DNA of 64,000 nt, taken from assembly GCA_958496175.1 (NCBI GenBank), contig OY292278.1, positions 30,132,001-30,196,000 on the forward strand, read 5' to 3'. Source of the DNA: Sisyra terminalis (taxonomy: Eukaryota > Arthropoda > Insecta > Neuroptera > Sisyridae). Shown here one piece after another: positions 13,260 to 25,501 of the stretch. The position numbers were made by a program, and so were the translations under genes. Each line of letters opens with the position of its first letter. The stretch's first letter is position 1. The notes beneath the pieces are model-generated. The model made no database searches, had not been told where the DNA came from, and saw only the letters and a list, made by a program, of their open reading frames with translations.

Positions 13260-14350
13260 CAATCGTTACAACATTTCCTAAGAGATAAAAAAATTGAAAA
13301 CTTTAATGATATTCAGTGGGATTTTCCGATATTTTGCTAAGTTAGCAATTAATTTTTAGTAATATGGCATTAAAAATTTGTCAACTAAAAATCAAAACAT
13401 TGATGATATTGAGTTAATGTATAATAGTTTTTATTGATATTGATTTGAGAATTATTATGTCGTTGATTCATAATTAAAATTAGTTTTAAAATTTGATGTT
13501 TTAATTTTAGTAAAAAAAGGACATTACTTGCCGGTCTACTTATTGTTACATTCGCTCAACTATTTGTATATAGTGTAACGTAGCGCTTTATATTTTAATC
13601 TTACCTATTTTGTGCTTTTATTGTTTTTGATCAATTCTCTGAAATATAAACATTAAAATTTTCAAAATTTAATTCATAATTCGTCAATTCATAATCACAA
13701 AAAGAACAAGGTATATGGAGAATTTCTATCAATTTGGTGACCATACCCGTGATAGATGGAGTTCTATGCTAATTTTAAGCCCAATAAGATATGTTAAGAT
13801 TTATTCAATATTTGTTATTTATTTCAATTGCAACAGAATTTTCTTTGCTTTACTTTACTGTTGCTTTACAACATTTTCTAAGTGGTAAAAACAATGAAAA
13901 TTTATAAATGATAATCCGTGGGATTTCCAGATAGATATTTTTCTTAATAATCAATTGGTTTTTAGTAATCTGATGTTAAAAATTTGCACACTTAATATCA
14001 AAATATTGTTTTGAATTTGTTTAAAAAACGACATTACTTGCCGGGCCCCCTCTATTGTTACATTAGCCTGACTATTTGTACAAAGTGTAATGTACTGTTT
14101 CATATTTTAATCTTACCTATTTTGTACTTTTATTGTTTCTAATCAAATCACTGAAATACAAGCTCCAAAATTTTCCAAATTTAATTCAAAATTCGTAAAT
14201 TTGTAATCACAAAAAGAACAATAAACTTTATTTCAAATTTCGTTTGTCAGTAGTTCTGGAAAACTAGTCACATTTTTTTGACCATACCTGTGATAGATGC
14301 AGTTCTATGCTATATCTTAAATTCTTATTTTAAGCCAAATAAAATATATT
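13260..14350. repeat. Tandem duplication, two units of about 500-540 bp
   Basis: 13266-13790 and 13866-14340 share TTACAACATTT(C/T)CTAAG, CAGTGGGATTTTCC / CCGTGGGATTTCCAG, ACATTACTTGCCGG, TATTTTAATCTTACCTATTTTG, AATCACAAAAAGAACAA and GACCATACC(C/T)GTGATAGATG in the same order. The second unit has a small internal deletion. Confidence 0.8.
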
Positions 14351-16140
14351 GGAATTTAACAAATTCCTGTTGTATGGAGATAAATTTTATTAGTTGTTGT
14401 GAAGAAAAGAGTTTGAAAATTTCGAAACTAATTAATGTTTAAAAACACTAACGTCATGAACGTATTATACTTCTACTAAAATATACGTATTCTTATGAGC
14501 AAAATGAAATTATCTTTGGAAGTAATTTTGAACCAATCATAATATACTTGTAAGATACATAATAATAATTTTCTCATAGACAGTCTTGACAAGTTATGAT
14601 ATTAAACAAACGTCGTGCCAATTTTCATCTTTCTCGACTAACATTTAAGTACAATAATTACAATCCAATCTCTATATTCTCTTCTAAGCGAACGAAATAC
14701 TAGCCTTATCTCGTTAACGACTATTTATTAACAAGATTACGATAGATGATGAAGACACGTTGTATATCATGGTTACAATAAACACGAGGGAAAATTATAG
14801 ACATTGAATAAATAGAAACATATGGGAATAAAAATCAAATTGCATGCTGATGAAGCCATTTCCTATTTTCCATAATATCTTTTATGTGATAATAATAATA
14901 ATTTAATTTGAGCAAAATGTCACATGCATGAGTTTAAATAAAATGTTGCAAAAGTTGCCGTTGACATTCGGTTTTATTTTCTCTTGTCAAGTTATATCGT
15001 TTCATTTGAAATGCATTTAAATAATGTATAATATAGAAATAGCAAGATTTGGCTAATTTAAATTCGTGATGCGCGTCAAAATGATTTTGAAGGAAAGGAA
15101 AATATGTGAAATTGATTTTTTTTAAATAAATGTGTTTTGCATTGAAAATATTGTGCAATGCATTTAAATCTACTTTAAAGAGCTTGAAAGTTTTTCTTTT
15201 CAATTGAGAACGGATTTGCTTGAAAGCTTTCCAATCTTTGAAATATACGAGTACCTTGTTTTTGAAATATAACAAAATTTTATTTTCAATTTTCGTAAAT
15301 TTTCAAAGAAAATTCAAATTGTTACTTCTAATGTTTTCTTTTACTCCCTAAAAAGCTCCAGAATTAAAAATTAATTTTATTAAAGTAATAAAGTAAAAAA
15401 AATAATAATTTCAATTACTTTGTTTATTAGAACGAATTTATAATTTACCTAAATTTACTTATTTCATAATTTCAAATTTATGTTATTATAACAATTCATA
15501 ATTCAATAAATGTAAATTATACTTGCAATGTCTCGAAATCACAAGAATGTTATTCGTTATGGCTTCTACTTTCCCCTGTAGCTCATTATTTACATTAGCA
15601 AATTCTGTCATATTAACAATCGTATTAATTAAAACATAACAATATTGAATTACTGAATTATAATTCGAAACAATTTTTCACTCAAATCGAAATTTTGAGC
15701 CGTCATTTTATTAAATTAGTTATTTATATTGTCAGTTTGGTTCCTGCTGTTTTACAAATAAAAATCAACTTACTTAAATGGCATTTACTGTGGATGCTAA
15801 AATTAAATTTTGGAAAGGTCTCTTTTTTGCGTTGCTGAAAATTTAAATAGAAAACACATAACGATTAATAAATTTTATTGGTGACTTGGAAGGTCTCGGA
15901 CAACAAATAAATTTCTTTTTGTAAAGACTAACTAGTTTTAAGTTTTAAATAAGTTCAAATTGAAATCTTTCAAAAATATTATAATTAAGTGCATAATTTA
16001 TTTCTTCATAAATTTTAAGCAAATGTCACAAAAATAGTTCAGTAATATCCGAAATAGAATGTGTCAACAATAAAAGATATTATTAAGTTACGGATTTGTG
16101 AAAAATACGAAAACCATTTAATTGAAATAGTTTATCCATC
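14351..16140. other. Gene-free AT-rich DNA
   Basis: No gene supported. The 113-codon minus-strand frame at 14934-15275 is the longest open frame here but is Lys/Phe/Asn-rich, has no motif and no splice-site context, and looks like a chance frame. Confidence 0.55.
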
Positions 16141-17215
16141 GTACTGAGCTGTCAAAAAAACGTATTTTAGCTACTTTGAAGTAACTTAGTTGCTTTGAAG
16201 TATCTCAGTACTATATCATAATTCCTTTATTTCTTTGCAAAAAGTAACTTGTGTCCAGAACTATAAAAGATACTGTCGTATAGTATCTAGATACTAGATA
16301 AGTGATTTTCTAAAAGCATCCAAAGTTACTTTGGGTTTCTTGTTATTTTTCAAAAAAAGAAATGAAACTTAGATACTTGAAAGTAACTAAGATACTTTTT
16401 TTCTGACTTCTCTATCTTCAATACTTTTTAAAAAGAACTGTAACTTATAACTAAAAGAAGCATAGTAGATACTACAAAGTAACTTAGATATCAAAAAGTT
16501 TCTAAAATAACAAAAAGTAACTAAAATTAAAGTATACAGTAAACAATAAAATGAGGCACCTAACTACCTTGTCGTATAAAATCAAATTTTGATGGTTGTT
16601 TTCCACAGTGTTGTAATTATTTATATTCTCTGTTTTTAGATTTTTTTTCAATTCATTTTTTTTCAAATCTTTTTATTTGTGCAACACATTTCATCGATTT
16701 CCCGACTTCTTCAGATACTTATATAATTCTTTATAATACAATTAAACTGTCAATTACGTATGATGTTACTTGGATGTTACCTTGGTAATTATAACTATTA
16801 TGGTTGTTACGACGTTGTTCGATCTTAATAATTTAATACTTAATTCTAATTTAATTATTTATTCTTAAAATCGAATTGTATATACAGCCAATTGGTAATT
16901 AATAACTTATTTTTTACTGAATTAATAAACATAGCAAATATATCATCTGATTACCCAACGAATCTACCTTATACATTACGAAACTTAGTACATGCGTAGT
17001 ATTCAAAGTAACAAAAAAAAAAGTATTTTTTTAAGATACTTAAAAGTATCTTAAAAGGTCACTTAAGATAAGTATTTAAGTTTTTTTAAAAGTAACTAGG
17101 TAACCATAGTAATACGAATACTTTTCAAACACTTCTTAAAAACACTTATCTCAATACTTTCCAAAAGTTTCTTTGACTACTCTGCTGTACCAGAAGTACC
17201 ACTCTACCATTAATA
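16141..17215. repeat. AAGTAACTNAGATACTT-rich repeat region, split
   Basis: Two blocks (about 16164-16515 and 16996-17215) are built from variations of AAAGTAACTTAGATACTTGAAA and its complement AGTATCTTA...GTTACTTT, in both orientations. The 450 bp between them lacks the motif, so the blocks may be two ends of one element or one array interrupted by an insertion. Sub-terminal repeats of this kind occur in hAT-type elements, but no transposase or target duplication was found. Confidence 0.5.
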
Positions 17216-17399
17216 ACATGGTTTCTCCTTTAAAAACATACTTTAGGTACCAAAAATTAATTATGTAAATGAAAGGTAAAACGAACCTTTTTGTAATGAA
17301 AATATTACTAAAAGTCAATGAACAACAAATCATTAATCTTTTTTAAAAAAAATCCTAAAAATAAATGTGCACTATTTAACAAAAACGTGAAGATAATAT

Positions 17400-18327
17400 A
17401 TCAGGTGTACATTTAAATTTTGGAAATATCGATCCAACTTTCGGCGTCTTCCTACGGTCTAAAGCGCTATTCGATTAGGTTATGGATCATAGACCGAAAT
17501 AAGTAATAATTGGATGAGGGAATATCTGGTGAATATTACGGGTGGGATAAGACATTCCATTGAAATGCTTTCAAAGTTTCCTTAACAACTTTTGCGACAT
17601 GTGGCCGAGCGTTGTCGGGTTGAAAAATGTTCTTCTAATGTCTTTTGGTATATAATGGGCGTTGGAGCGTCAATTCTCGACTCAATTACAATAATTGTTA
17701 CGTGTAAATTTCCCTAGTAATGGTTTCATTAGGTTAGAGTAACTCATAATAGATTCCTCTGATCTGGTTCCACCAAATGCATATTATTTTAAATATTCGA
17801 TTTTGCCGTTGTAGTTGATGCATGACCAGGCTTACCCCATGATTTTAATCTCTTTAAATCATCGAATCCGTTTCTTTTTCATCTTCCTTCACGATTCTAT
17901 GTAAAACCCCATTCTGCTTTTGAAGCATTTTTTCGTACCTGGGAAAATGTCGTTTGACGACTCTTGACTTGCGTTTATGGGAACCCAGATTTCCAAATTT
18001 TTGTACCAAAGCCATTACCGTTTGATGGTTTAAAACCGCTTATTAACTCCCTTCCAAGGTTTTTGCAAGTTTGTTTTTAGTTTAACATAAATCACCCCCA
18101 TTATTCCTCTATCTTAGCGTCTGCAAACTTTACTGGTCTACCTTTCCTGTCATTGGTACCAAAATTATCACTTTTAAAACACCAAAACCAAAATTCACAT
18201 GTTTTTATTAGTGAAACGTGTTTCCCATATGCAGCATTTGATGTTCATCGGTTGCACTTTTCTTTGAATGGAAACCAAATAGTAGCGTTCCGCGAAAATT
18301 GCGTTCTGTAGGTACAAAATTTGTCAT
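17400..18327 (-). mobile_element. Decayed mariner transposase gene
   Basis: Near full-length but frame-broken mariner (Tc1/mariner superfamily) on the minus strand. It begins at the ATG complementary to 18325-18327 with MTNFVPTERNFRG..LLFGFHSKKSA, the standard mariner N terminus. Later come LHRIVKEDEK, a GKPGHAST-like stretch, ICIWWDQ and YYELLKPNE, and near the C terminus DNARPHVAKVV (17584-17616), which holds the second catalytic Asp. Stops and frameshifts occur throughout. Length is about 0.93 kb against about 1.04 kb for intact family members. A possible terminal repeat, AGGTGTACATTTAAATTTTG, lies at about 17404; the other end is not clear. Confidence 0.88.
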
Positions 18328-18399
18328 GGATAAAGCTCAAAGGAATGTCGATGTTAGCACTTCAGCGAAACGGTAAATAATAATTTTTGGATAGAAATA

Positions 18400-20157
18400 A
18401 TAACGTAAATAATTACTTATTTAAATTTAATAACTTTTTTGGCTTCTCCAATAAATATGAGTCAACTTAAGTCGGCTTAGGACATTTTGAATTCGCTAGG
18501 GTTGAAAGATTTTGGCTTACTAAAAAAATGTATATTCGTAATTTGTTAATTTATTCTGATGCATTTATTCTGATTAGTAATAGTGTCAGAATTTCAATTC
18601 AACTACTACTTTAATCGTTTACCGGGAAATTTTATTTTAGTAGTTGGTCGCACATTGTTTATTTTTGTAAAGCACAAATACTTTTGTATTTATTTTTAAA
18701 TTGTAAAAATATATGGCGTAGTATATTATCTATAAAAAAACATCAAAATTGTCAGAAGGTTGCAGAGAAATCTTCAACACCAATTTACCAAAAATTAAAT
18801 AAATCAATTATTTGAATATAAATTAAAGAATGGGTTCATATAAACAAAATTGCTTCGGTTGAAATAGTATCAAAATGTTATTAAATTCAAAGCTTATTCA
18901 ATTTTTTTCGTCTACATGGTAACTTTTTAAATTATACGTTATAGTAGTATTATAAAACGACACACTAGCTAGAACTAAATTTATATTTATGATTGCAGCT
19001 AGTTGTATAACATTGAAAATAATAAATATCCGCATAAAGCTGTTTATAAAAAGACCAAAAGCTCATATGTATGCTTTCTAGCTACTCTCATTTCTCTTCT
19101 AGATTATTCTAGCGATTTAATTGCATTATTATAGCAGTTGCTTCAAATCAAATAAAAGGTCATTATTTTTAACAATAAATGAAAAATAAATTATCCAATT
19201 TGTGGCTAATCCAATGTTTTTTTAATGTTTAAAGGAGACTGTAAATATTTTCACAGAATTTTATTTAAAAACAAAAAATTTTAAATTTGACTCTTGAACT
19301 TATTGGATGTTTGTATACGATTATAGAAGAAAGTAAAGATATAAAAAGCTTTTTTCTACCTCAAATATATACAGAGACATTCGCTGGAATGTATAACTTC
19401 CGTTTCCTTAACGTTTCATCTTTTCAAATGGAAAACTCTTAAATATATTTTATTACTTTCTATCTTTGAATATGGCCAGACTGAGTACTATTAAATATTT
19501 TATTATACTGGGGAAAGTTTTTTTTTCGATTTACAACAATTTAAAAGGTTTTAACGAGGGAAAATTAGAATTTATGAAAAAAGTTTACCTTATTGGAAGT
19601 AGAAATTATTTTTTCCCTTTAAAACATGATTTGAATCTTCACAAGTTTTCTGGTAAAAAAATATATTTTTCGTTGAGAATAATACTGGAAAAGAGTTTAA
19701 CTGTGTAAACTATTTTATCTAAAGCCTTTGGGAAGGAAGAAAATTTTGTTTAACTTAGCAAACTTATGTGCAACGTGAAATACTATGCTGTAATATCTTT
19801 CGTATATTGCTTGAGGCTTTAATGAAATTTGGGAAGTAGGTTATAGCATTAAATGTTTGTGTTAAAAATTTGTCTTTGCAAGGAATTTCGAAAGTTGAAA
19901 AATGCTTTTCTTAGTATTTATTTATTAACTTAGTTGTTTAAAGAAATTTTAAGATATTATCCGCATGAATTTTAAAGTTTTTAATTTTAGGGACTGCAAC
20001 TGCCCGTGTCATAATGTGTTCATTACGTTTACTTATCTCCTTTCTTCAATTAGCTATTTTAATCGGATTAACTTACTCCGGGAAATTTTGGTCTCCCTTA
20101 CTAGAATTCTGAAAGCTCTCAAAATGTGAAAAAGATACAAACATTGATAATTTTTCA
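18400..20157. other. Gene-free AT-rich DNA
   Basis: No supported gene. An 80-codon frame at 19466-19708 has AT-driven composition and no family match that I recognise. Confidence 0.55.
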
Positions 20158-20165
20158 CTAATGGC

Positions 20166-20900
20166 CAGAGCCAAATTTAGGAGTCAGATTAGGAATTAGG
20201 GGCCATGTTGAAATTTAGTGGTCCTAGGGATTAAAGGACCCAAAATTTTCCTTCTCAGCAGTAACTGGTGACGGTTAAAATAAATAGTTTCATTAAAAAA
20301 ACGTTTCATCAAATTTTTCAATTTGTCGTTTCTTAACGGGTTCGTCTGCTTGGCCATTTTTCGATCCACGAAATTCATCATATTTTCAGAAAATATAATT
20401 GTTTTAGAATATCCTAAGTGATGAAAACCAATTTTTGAAAAATGACTATAGTGTATCTAAATTTACTATACAGATGTATAGTTTTATATATGGTCCACGG
20501 AGTTATGATGTATTTTCAAAATGGCCCGCATTATCATTTGGGTTAACCACTTTTATCTTAAAGGAAAGTAATTTCATATTTTGATATCATTGACTTCTGT
20601 ATTTCAATATTTAATCAATATTGTTATAGCCAAATTTTTACGAAATAATTGAGGAAAATCTAGAAAAACTTCTAAATAATTCATCAAGATAATTAATCAT
20701 TCTGTTGGTGTCAAAAATACTCTATTTGTTATTTACTCTATTACTATAACTCTGATGTTTGTTAGGGGTAAAATAATTATGTTATATTTTTTTTGTTTTT
20801 TAAAAAGTTTCTTTTAAAAAATGTATAAATATTTTAATAGTGCTTAAGAGTCCCAAAAATGCGTTCGTCCTAGGCCCTCCAAATGTTTAAACCAGCCCTG
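20166..20900. mobile_element. hAT-type element, non-autonomous, 735 bp
   Basis: Ends CAGAGCCAAATTTAGGA and, reversed, CAGGGCTGGTTTAAACA are imperfect terminal inverted repeats of hAT type. They are flanked by an 8-bp target duplication with two differences: CTAATGGC (20158-20165) and CTAAAGAC (20901-20908). Further inside, AGGGGCC.../GGGCCTAGG also match as inverted sequence. A 61-codon minus-strand frame (20196-20381) could be transposase debris but shows no clear motif. Confidence 0.75.
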
Positions 20901-21059
20901 CTAAAGACAATTGTGCAACTGTTCCTGTTTGGGCACTACACCATCAACTATTTTGTAAAAAGCTTTTTATATAATTACTTGCAAATATTAAATTGGTACT
21001 TAAACGTAAAAGTAAAACCAATTCCAAAGATTTATACGTATCTTTTATTTATTTATACG

Positions 21060-21215
21060 TTTATACGATCTGAATTAATGAATAGCGCACTGTACAGTAC
21101 ACGAAAAACCGCATTAGAAGCAATCGCTAGCGCCGTCTACGTAGGCACAAATTTGGAACGAACTAAACGAAATGCAGCATTATCTATGTTGGAAGTATTA
21201 TAACTGAAGCAAGTA
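21060..21215 (+). other. GC-richer coding-looking islet, unexplained
   Basis: About 130 bp with markedly higher GC than its surroundings carries an open frame ending LYSTRKTALEAIASAVYVG... to a TAA at about 21201. The larger frame that contains it starts inside the hAT element, so it is not a simple gene. No donor at the end. It could be a fragment of a mobile element or an unrecognised exon. Confidence 0.3.
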
Positions 21216-21510
21216 ATATGCAAGCGTTTATTTGTGTAAGCTGGTGCTTATCAGCACTCAATTCAGCTGTTATTTTTAGGTACTATTAAAACTTACCTAT
21301 GTTGACAGCACATAGTACGCTACTATTTTTTTTTCTACTTCAAGCCATATGCACGTTCTGTCCATATATACATATCAATAGTTTTACCTTATTTTCAGTC
21401 GTATGTTATTAACTCACTCAAAAATATTTTATTTTGATTTAACGTAACAGTAATAATGCTGCACAATTTTTTCACCCATTTTCAGTTCGATATTTGTTTT
21501 TCGTTTATAT

Positions 21511-21686
21511 CTGTGGTTTTTAACCTTGTTGGAGATACTACCCCATTAGTTTCATAAGAATATTATCCGAACTCTTCTTAGTTGGAAAAATTAAATTTGT
21601 TTTTATCTAACTAAAAATTTGCCGAACCTGCGAGACTGACTCACCGAACCCCTGGAGTTCGATTGAGCCCGAGTTTAGAACCTCTG
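21511..21686. mobile_element. hAT MITE, 176 bp
   Basis: Termini CTGTGGTTTTTAACC and, reversed, CAGAGGTTCTAAAC are of the common hAT 'CAGTGGTTCTTAACC' type. The 8-bp flanks GTTTATAT (21503-21510) and GTTTAGAT (21687-21694) match at 7 of 8 positions, a target duplication. Interior contains CCGAACCCCTGGAGTTCGATTG. Related to the copy at 50055-50247. Confidence 0.82.
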
Positions 21687-21916
21687 GTTTAGATAGATCA
21701 ATACGTACTTATTTGTGGAGAATTTCCAATTTAAAAACTTTTCCCCCCAAAAGTTTGTAATTTCTCCAAGGGTTTTCTTCTAGTTTATGAATCTCAAACG
21801 CAATATTTGATTTCATTTTTATGATCCTTACCTTTTTGTTAGTATTTATTGCTTCCGAAACTAGAAACAATATAAATAGTTTTAGATATTTTTATTATTT
21901 AATGTTAAGCTTAATA

Positions 21917-22612
21917 CAGGTAGCCCTCGGTTTACGTGGGTTTTATTAACGCCGATTCACAATAACGCCATATGCAGAATCCTTGGTTTAATTGGGTATA
22001 TACTGGGACCCAGGGAAGTACCAATATAACTAATCAGGTTGATGGTCTAGTAATAACGTATTTACCGAGCGGCTACGGCATATGTACATTTTTTAAATGC
22101 AGTGTTACAATTGAATCCATTAGTTTTTAATATTTTTTGTAAAGTAACTATACCATGTCTGATAAAAGTGCAGAAAAATTATATGAACACGTTGCGAAAA
22201 GGTACGATTAAGAACAAAGTTCGAACGTAAAAAGAAATATTATCGCAACAAATTCTGAACTTCTTAAAGAAAAAAACGAAAATCCAAGCAGTTAATTAAC
22301 ACTCGATACTTTTTTCAAAAAAGGTATAAAAGATCCGAAACCGGGAACTTTAACACAGAAATTATAACACCTCTTTGAAATTGCACTTTTTTCTTTGATA
22401 ATTTTTTTTTCATAATTTACATGTATGTACAATTTTTGGTTTAATTATTCATGTTATATTGATCTATAAACTTACAAATATAATAATGCTATACCTGCAT
22501 ATGCCAATTTTTTATGAAGTGGAACCTAACTTCATACTTTCCAATATAATTTGGTTCAATTTACGCCGGTTATTTTAGGAACGGATCTCCCACGTAAACC
22601 GAGAGCTACTTG
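21917..22612. mobile_element. pogo/Tigger-type element, 696 bp, non-autonomous
   Basis: Starts CAGGTAGCCCTCGGTTTACG and ends CGTAAACCGAGAGCTACTTG, inverted repeats of over 20 bp with few mismatches, flanked by TA on both sides (21915-21916 and 22613-22614), as in the pogo/Tigger branch of Tc1/mariner. The interior has a short decayed frame starting MSDKSAEKLYEHVAKR that may be transposase debris. An internal deletion derivative. Confidence 0.85.
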
Positions 22613-22879
22613 TACTATAAGTTTAAATGTAGCTTCAAATGAATATTTTCAACTATTTTTTTATAACATAAGAAAAAAATAATAAATGAAAGAAACTTTT
22701 TATGTATATATTCAGGTGAATGAGACGTTATTGTTTCCTTTTGTATAAAGAACATGACTCGTTCCCGGTTTTTACCTTTAGCACTTCAATAATAAATAAA
22801 CAGGTCGGTCGCATTCACCTGATGAATGATGTTAATAATATTTTTTTCACCCTTTCATTAGAAAAAATAAACACAACTT

Positions 22880-23170
22880 TTATGTGCGGCTCTCGATAGA
22901 CCGCCCATGTGACTCAATGCAGCATTTCATGTATATATAAATATTTAAAATTGCCGCCTGGAAAAGCGTCATTGTTTCTGCTACATAAGCATGCTGGATA
23001 TACAGGAATACGCTGTGTACGGAGTAACTATGGAAACCGGGAGCGTTTAGGGAGGATGTGTCTCAGTGGCCGAGTTCGTCATCTCTCCTGGTAGTGATGC
23101 CGAGGTTAGAAGACCCGGGCGGGTGTGTCTTCCTCCGCATTTCGCTATCATCATGTTCTGAACTAGGAAC
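22880..23170 (+). repeat. GC-rich islet, possible tRNA-like SINE head
   Basis: Strong local rise in GC. It contains CTCAGTGGCCGAGTTCGTC, which resembles a tRNA-Leu/Ser D-arm (box A), and GGTTAGAAGACCCG about 45 bp later in roughly box B position. It ends in ATTATTATTATTA. The similarity is partial, and it is not the same SINE family as the copies at 9479, 60337 and 61763. The 61-codon frame at 22909-23094 is not supported as a gene. Confidence 0.35.
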
Positions 23171-23179
23171 CGGCATTTG

Positions 23180-24348
23180 ATACATCCGAATATCTTGGGA
23201 ATATTATTATTATTACCACTGTTATTTTATAGATCATTTTTATTCAACGGTACAATCCCACATAATATATTATAAAAGAATGTATAACTAATGCGGTCGA
23301 GTGTGTGGAAAAAAGAACGCGTTAGATTCCTTAAATATTTTATTGAGGTTCCCGGCTACAGGAAGACTTAAGTGATTCGTAACGTTCATAATTAATTCAA
23401 GTGTACTTTAAAGAAAATGTGTTTTGGTGCTAAATTAAATAATTGAATTGTTATCTAATTTTAGTGTCTGAAAATCAAATACATCAGGGTTTTATTAAGC
23501 TGCTTAATTCTTCTACTGATTAATAATTACATATCGTAAGACAAGTAGTTTCGTGCGAAATTCGATTCAAATATTCATAACCGTTTCCATTTGAAATTGC
23601 GCAATGCGTAAATGCAATAGATTACAATCGCATGTGCCAAGAGAAATGGCACATTCGTCATTTCTGCTCAATTTGTTCCCTTATCCGTTCCCTTTTCTTT
23701 CCGTATTGTATATTTTTGCGATTATTACAAAACTTTTCCTTCTAACATAATTGTTTTTTTTTTTAATAAATTCTCATATTTTTTTTGAACTGATAAATTT
23801 TATAAAATTGTAACAATGACGATCATAAATTCCTAGTCAATAGCCCAAAAATATTTCGATTTTAGATAGTTTCCAGACGATGCATTTGGTTAGTGATGCA
23901 ACCAAGTCAATACACTGATTGCATGACAAAAAAAATTTGCAATTTTTTACACTTTCAAAATGTTTATCGGTATTTTCGTTTCTAAAACCAACTTTTACTC
24001 TTGAATTTATAATAAGTGTAATGTAAAAATGATTTGGTAACGCCCTAATTGCATCTTTTTTACCCGAAAACCGCAAATTCGTATTTATCAGAATATTTGG
24101 AAATTTATTGTGGCATTTGGCCATATTTTTTTTTAAAATGCAGTCCACCATGTAATATATCTATACAGAAAGAAACCTCAAGCTTTTCGTGTTTTGTGTT
24201 ATGAATAGTAAAACAACAATGCCACAATTAAGACTTGAACTGAATTTTAAATAATTCCATTTCCATTTTCAAACCAAACATTTAAGTTAAATTTATCGAA
24301 TCTAACTACTTTTGAAGTATTTTAAAAAAAAAAAATTCACAGGATTGG
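23180..24348. other. Gene-free AT-rich DNA
   Basis: No gene supported; the 104-codon minus-strand frame at 23837-24151 lacks motifs or splice context. Confidence 0.5.
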
Positions 24349-24548
24349 CATTTTTACTCTTGGATAAATAAGTATTATTGAGATAGCTATTTAATAGATA
24401 CAAATTTATCTGTTAGATAAATCCCACATATTTATATTACACAAATCGCTATTCTTAGGTAAATGTACGCATCTTTTCTCTATCCTCCAGATAAATTTTA
24501 TCTGGAAGATTAATATCACTATCTAGATGTGAAAATACCGACCCTTAA
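24349..24548. mobile_element. Short MITE, second copy (pairs with 6063-6261)
   Basis: Right end GTGAAAATACCGACCCTTA matches the inverse of the left end of the first copy. The interior ATCTGTTAGATAAATCCCACA, AGATAAATTTTATCTGGA and ACTATCTAGATGTG also matches. The left end is degraded. Confidence 0.6.
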
Positions 24549-25118
24549 AGAACGTTCTATATAAACATGATACGGTCAATATTAGAACAATATTATAACA
24601 AAAATCATAATAGTGGAATTTTGTTTGAGCTTCGGAAAATAAGAAAAAGTTAATGTTTAACTTTTATTATCAATCCGAAAAGTTTTTTTTTTATTATGGT
24701 TTTATCACTAGTTTAACAAACTATTGTTATTTATAGTGTTATTCGGATCTGATTATCCGAAAAGTTGAAACATTGTCTTAGTAAAAAAAATTATAAACAA
24801 TTAAGTATAATTGGCACTAGCGTACTCACTCAGTTATCTTGTTAAAAATCTTGTAAAAAAGCCAATATTTACAACGAGGATGTTAACATCAAAAATTCTC
24901 CTGAAGAAGTTGGAAATAAATACCAACGAAACGTTGAGATCATTTGAAAAATAAGGTCTTATTATTTAAATCTAAGTTCACTGGAACATTATAAACTATT
25001 ATAAACAATATTTTGCTCAAAACCTTTACTAAGCATTCTAAAGTTACCAAAACCTGTAATTTCAAACTAAAATTCTTTGATTCTCAAATTTCTTAATATA
25101 CTCAAGTGCAAGTACATA

Positions 25119-25489
25119 CATTCGGTTCTCTTTTTATTTAGGTTTATATTTAGAGAAGCTTTTTTTTAAATAACTATTTTTGATCATTGTGATATGTTAA
25201 AATGGTATGGGATTCGCAAATTATATCGAAAAAAAAAACTGAAAAAGGATTAGCTTTTATTGAAAATATTTTATGTATAAATTAAGAAGGAATACGTTAA
25301 ACTTATATTCTAAACTTAAACTAAATAAATCTTTTTAATGTAATTTTCGGTATATTGCAACTCATTGATTTAGTTTTATGTGGTTTTAAAAGTAATGGAA
25401 TGTATCTTTTATTTTAATACATATATTTAGTCTCTTTTTTGTGCATTTTCCTGTGGAACGTATCTACCGCATAAAAAGAGAACCAAGTG
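25119..25489. mobile_element. Tigger-like MITE, 371 bp
   Basis: Ends CATTCGGTTCTCTTTTTAT and, reversed, CACTTGGTTCTCTTTTTAT are inverted repeats with two or three mismatches, flanked by TA at 25117-25118 and 25490-25491. The interior is AT-rich without coding potential. Confidence 0.8.
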
Positions 25490-25501
25490 TATATCCTTAG
25501 T

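Noticed and set aside
14934..15275. 113-codon minus-strand open frame
   Set aside because: Lys/Phe/Asn/Leu-rich translation typical of AT-rich chance frames, with no recognisable domain.
20883..21203. 106-codon plus-strand open frame as a gene
   Set aside because: Its start lies inside the terminal repeat of a hAT element and only the last third looks coding; kept as an islet, not as a gene.
23025..23060. GGAAACCGGGAGCGTTTAGG (GNRERLG when translated) resembles the tensin P-loop exon at 51588
   Set aside because: Only about 20 bases agree, the surrounding sequence shows no tensin homology, and it lies in a GC-rich tRNA-like islet. Treated as coincidence.
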